NCBI RefSeq assembly: GCF_000381025.1
Contig: NZ_KB905813.1
Location: 478,716-542,715 of the forward strand
DNA: 64,000 nucleotides
Direction: 5' to 3'
Source: Streptomyces sulphureus DSM 40104
GTDB taxonomy: Bacteria; Actinomycetota; Actinomycetes; Streptomycetales; Streptomycetaceae
The notes beneath the pieces are model-generated. The model searched no databases. It saw nothing but the letters and a program-made list of their open reading frames with translations, and was not told the DNA's origin. Positions 61,823-64,000 of the stretch are shown in pieces. Made by a program: the position numbers and the translations under genes. Each line of letters opens with the position of its first letter. Position 1 is the stretch's first letter.

Positions 61823-62932
61823 ATGCCGTCGAAGCCTTCCGGGGGCGGGAGGCCGCCCCAGGGCGGCCGGCCCGCTCCACGGCGCTCGGTGTCGCGGCGC
61901 AGGGCGACCATGAAGGACGTCGCCGAGCGTGCAGGCGTCTCGGAGAGCGCGGTGTCCTTCGCGCTCAACGGGCGCCCCGGCGTCTCCGAGGCGACCCGCG
62001 AGCGAGTCCGGTCGGTGGCCGAGGAGTTGGGATGGCGCCCGAGTACCGCGGCGAGGGCGCTCTCCGGCGAGGGGGCCGCGACAGTCGGCCTCGTTTTGGC
62101 GAGGCCCGCGCGCACCCTGGGTGTCGAACCCTTCTTCCTGCAACTCGTCTCGGGCGTCCAGCAGGTCCTGGCGGAACGCCAACTCGGCCTGCTCTTCCAG
62201 GTGGTGGAGGACGTCGCGGCCGAGTGCGCGATGTACGAGCACTGGTGGGCGGAGCACCGGGTCGACGGGGTGCTCCTCGTGGACCCGCGTGCGGAGGACC
62301 CGCGCCCGGACGTGCTCGCCTCGCTCGGGCTGCCGGGCGTCGTCGTCGGAGGCACCGAAGCGCGCCGGGGCCTCTCCTCGGTGTGGGTCGACGATGCCGG
62401 TGCGATGGCCTCGGTGGTGGAGTACCTGCACGCCCTCGGGCACCAGCGGATCACGCACGTCGCCGGGTTGTCCGAACTCGCCCACACCCAGCGCCGGATG
62501 GCCTCCCTGCGGAGCGAGACCGAGCGGCTGGGCCTGCCGCACGTCCGCTCGCTCACCACCGACTACTCGGACGCCGAGGGCGCCGCCGTGACGCGCCGCC
62601 TGCTCGACGAGCCCGACCCGCCCACGGCCGTCGTGTACGACAACGACGTGCTCGCCGCCGCCGGAGTCGCCGCTGCCGCCGAGCGCCGACTCCCTGTCCC
62701 CGCACGGCTCTCCCTCGTCTCCTGGGAGGACTCCGTGCTGTGCCGGATGGTCCACCCGTGGCTCACCGCCCTCGCCCGCGACCCGCTCGCGCTCGGCCGC
62801 GTCGCCGCCGAGGAGCTCACCAGGCTGCTCGACGGCGCCCCCGCGCGCACGGCCGGCGTCCCGGTGCCCCGGCTGGTGGTGCGGGAGAGCACCGCACCCC
62901 CTCCGGGCGGCGGGAGAGACGGCGACGCGTAG
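61823..62932 (+). CDS. LacI-family transcriptional regulator
   Basis: 369 residues. After a 27-residue Pro/Arg-rich tail, the LacI headpiece reads [20 protein letters not shown] and [20 protein letters not shown], including the VSxxxVSxALNG recognition helix and the hinge [10 protein letters not shown]. The periplasmic-binding-protein-like sugar domain follows, with [40 protein letters not shown] and [20 protein letters not shown]. Represses the divergent mannoside operon, with the operators at 61759-61796, and is released by a sugar. Convergent with metE on the other side. Confidence 0.9.
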   Translation: MPSKPSGGGRPPQGGRPAPRRSVSRRRATMKDVAERAGVSESAVSFALNGRPGVSEATRERVRSVAEELGWRPSTAARALSGEGAATVGLVLARPARTLGVEPFFLQLVSGVQQVLAERQLGLLFQVVEDVAAECAMYEHWWAEHRVDGVLLVDPRAEDPRPDVLASLGLPGVVVGGTEARRGLSSVWVDDAGAMASVVEYLHALGHQRITHVAGLSELAHTQRRMASLRSETERLGLPHVRSLTTDYSDAEGAAVTRRLLDEPDPPTAVVYDNDVLAAAGVAAAAERRLPVPARLSLVSWEDSVLCRMVHPWLTALARDPLALGRVAAEELTRLLDGAPARTAGVPVPRLVVRESTAPPPGGGRDGDA

Positions 62933-63010
62933 AGGCGGCGGGCAGCCGTCCATGGAGACGGGGGCGCAACTGCCCTTCCACCGGCGCGAGTTGCCCTCAC
63001 GCACGCGGGA

Positions 63011-63060
63011 CGTGCCCGGGGGACGTCGGCAAGGCCACCTGCCGGCCGCCCCCGGGCACG
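63011..63060. terminator. Bidirectional hairpin between lacI and metE
   Basis: CGTGCCCGGGGG (63011-63022) and CCCCCGGGCACG (63049-63060) are perfect 12-bp arms with a 26-base loop that itself contains GC-rich complementary stretches. Lies between convergent genes, 8 bp before the metE stop. Confidence 0.75.
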
Positions 63061-63067
63061 GGCCGGA

Positions 63068-64000
63068 TCACACGGTGCGGTCGGGGAGTTCCTTCCGTAC
63101 CGTGCGGGCTGCGGTGACGAGGTTCTCCAGCGACGCACGGGTCTCCGGCCAACCGCGGGTCTTCAGGCCGCAGTCGGGATTGACCCACAGGCGTTCGGCG
63201 GGAATCGCCTCGAGCCCCTTGCGCAGCAGGGCGGTTGCCTCCTCCGCGCTGGGGACGCGGGGTGAGTGGATGTCGTACACACCGGGACCGGCCTCGCGCG
63301 GGTAGCCGTGGTCGGCGAGTTCGTGCGCCACCTGCATGTGGGAGCGGGCGGCTTCCAGGCTGATGACGTCGGCGTCGATGTCGTCGATCGCCTGGACGAT
63401 GTCGCCGAACTCGGCGTAGCACATGTGGGTGTGGATCTGGGTGGCCGCGCGGACCCCGCCCGTGCTGAGGCGGAACGCCTCGGTGGCCCAGGCGAGGTAC
63501 GCCTCGCGGTCGTCGGCGCGCAGGGGGAGGGTCTCGCGCAGCGCGGGCTCGTCCACCTGGATCACCGAAGTCCCGGCGGCCTCCAGGTCGTTCACCTCGT
63601 CGCGCAGGGCGAGGGCCACCTGCCGGGCTGTGTCGCCGAGCGGCTGGTCGTCGCGGACGAACGACCACGCGAGCATGGTGACGGGCCCGGTGAGCATGCC
63701 CTTGACCGGGCGTTCGGTGAGCGACTGCGCGTACCTCGTCCAGTGCACCGTCATCGGCTCGGGGCGGGTGAGGTCGCCGGCGAGGATCGGCGGGCGCACG
63801 TAGCGGGTGCCGTAGGACTGGACCCAGCCGTGCTGGGTCGCCAGGTAGCCGGCGAGCTGCTCGGCGAAGTACTGCACCATGTCGTTGCGTTCGGGCTCGC
63901 CGTGCACGAGGACGTCGATCCCCGCCTCCTCCTGGAAGGCGAGGACGTCGCGGATCTCTGCCTGGATCGTCTCCTCGTACGTCGCCTCGTCGATCCGCTT
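63068..64000 (-). CDS. metE: Cobalamin-independent methionine synthase, C-terminal part (cut by window edge)
   Basis: About 310 C-terminal residues visible; the start lies outside the window. The zinc-binding MetE motifs are plain: [60 protein letters not shown] (His-x-Cys zinc ligands), then the last ligand Cys in [20 protein letters not shown]. MetE transfers the methyl of 5-methyltetrahydropteroyl-triglutamate to homocysteine without B12. Actinomycetes often control metE by an upstream B12 riboswitch, which would be outside this window. Isolated gene, converging on lacI. Confidence 0.95.
   Translation of the reverse strand, partial: KRIDEATYEETIQAEIRDVLAFQEEAGIDVLVHGEPERNDMVQYFAEQLAGYLATQHGWVQSYGTRYVRPPILAGDLTRPEPMTVHWTRYAQSLTERPVKGMLTGPVTMLAWSFVRDDQPLGDTARQVALALRDEVNDLEAAGTSVIQVDEPALRETLPLRADDREAYLAWATEAFRLSTGGVRAATQIHTHMCYAEFGDIVQAIDDIDADVISLEAARSHMQVAHELADHGYPREAGPGVYDIHSPRVPSAEEATALLRKGLEAIPAERLWVNPDCGLKTRGWPETRASLENLVTAARTVRKELPDRTV

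Noticed and set aside
1..64000. tRNA, rRNA, CRISPR array or B12 riboswitch
   Set aside because: No cloverleaf, rRNA or regularly spaced repeat was seen on either strand. The metE 5' region, where a B12 riboswitch would be expected, lies outside the window.

Overview
The window is high-GC actinobacterial DNA, almost certainly a Streptomyces chromosome and probably an accessory arm. Codon third positions are strongly G/C, GTG and TTG starts occur, and the gene content is typical: MmyB-type and FCD/GntR regulators, sugar ABC transporters without their own ATPase, a DUF5701 protein and an EccA-like AAA+ ATPase. No rRNA, tRNA or CRISPR array was recognised.

Layout: 1-5181 holds the start of a lipoprotein gene, an EccA-like ATPase, a uridine-kinase-like P-loop protein and a secreted C39-family peptidase. 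5129-9400 is a gene graveyard. It contains a tyrosine-integrase tail, the wreck of a class I lanthipeptide locus (LanC cyclase plus SpaB_C-type dehydratase domain), a LexA-like helix-turn-helix stub, an IS3-family transposase tail, two IS5-type transposase tails facing each other and a quinone-oxidoreductase stub. One intact medium-chain reductase gene sits among them. 9482-14808 is a set of redox genes (MmyB-like regulator diverging from a zinc alcohol dehydrogenase, two short-chain dehydrogenases, an aldo/keto reductase). 14979-20462 is a D-mannonate dehydratase locus with an ABC importer and a GntR regulator, carrying a 33-bp perfect palindrome. 20811-24477 is a PuuR-like regulator, a PuuB-like oxidase and a POT-family transporter. 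24862-27615 is a thiol-disulfide module (CxxC membrane protein, DsbA-like, CcdA-like). 28094-32442 holds an MFS transporter, an alcohol dehydrogenase remnant, a LysR regulator and three small enzymes.

32576-44061 is a ROK-regulated glycan locus: ABC importer, GH38 alpha-mannosidase, GH2 glycosidase and a formylglycine-type sulfatase. 44430-51921 is the least conventional system: a six-gene operon with a sialidase-fold protein, a complete ECF importer (S, T, A, A) and an NAD-dependent epimerase/dehydrogenase. Next to it are an FCD regulator and a divergent PuuE-type deacetylase, and two similar putative operators bracket the regulator. 52383-53635 has a DUF5701 gene and a MarR gene with an in-frame amber codon. 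53983-62932 is a second mannoside locus (GH38, GH5-like, ABC importer, LacI). The window ends inside metE.

Together, four independently regulated uptake-and-catabolism islands (uronate/aldonate, sulfated mannoside, ECF-linked, LacI mannoside) lie in a row, each with a recognisable operator. The three ABC systems have no ATPase gene here and presumably share a distant MsiK-type ATPase.
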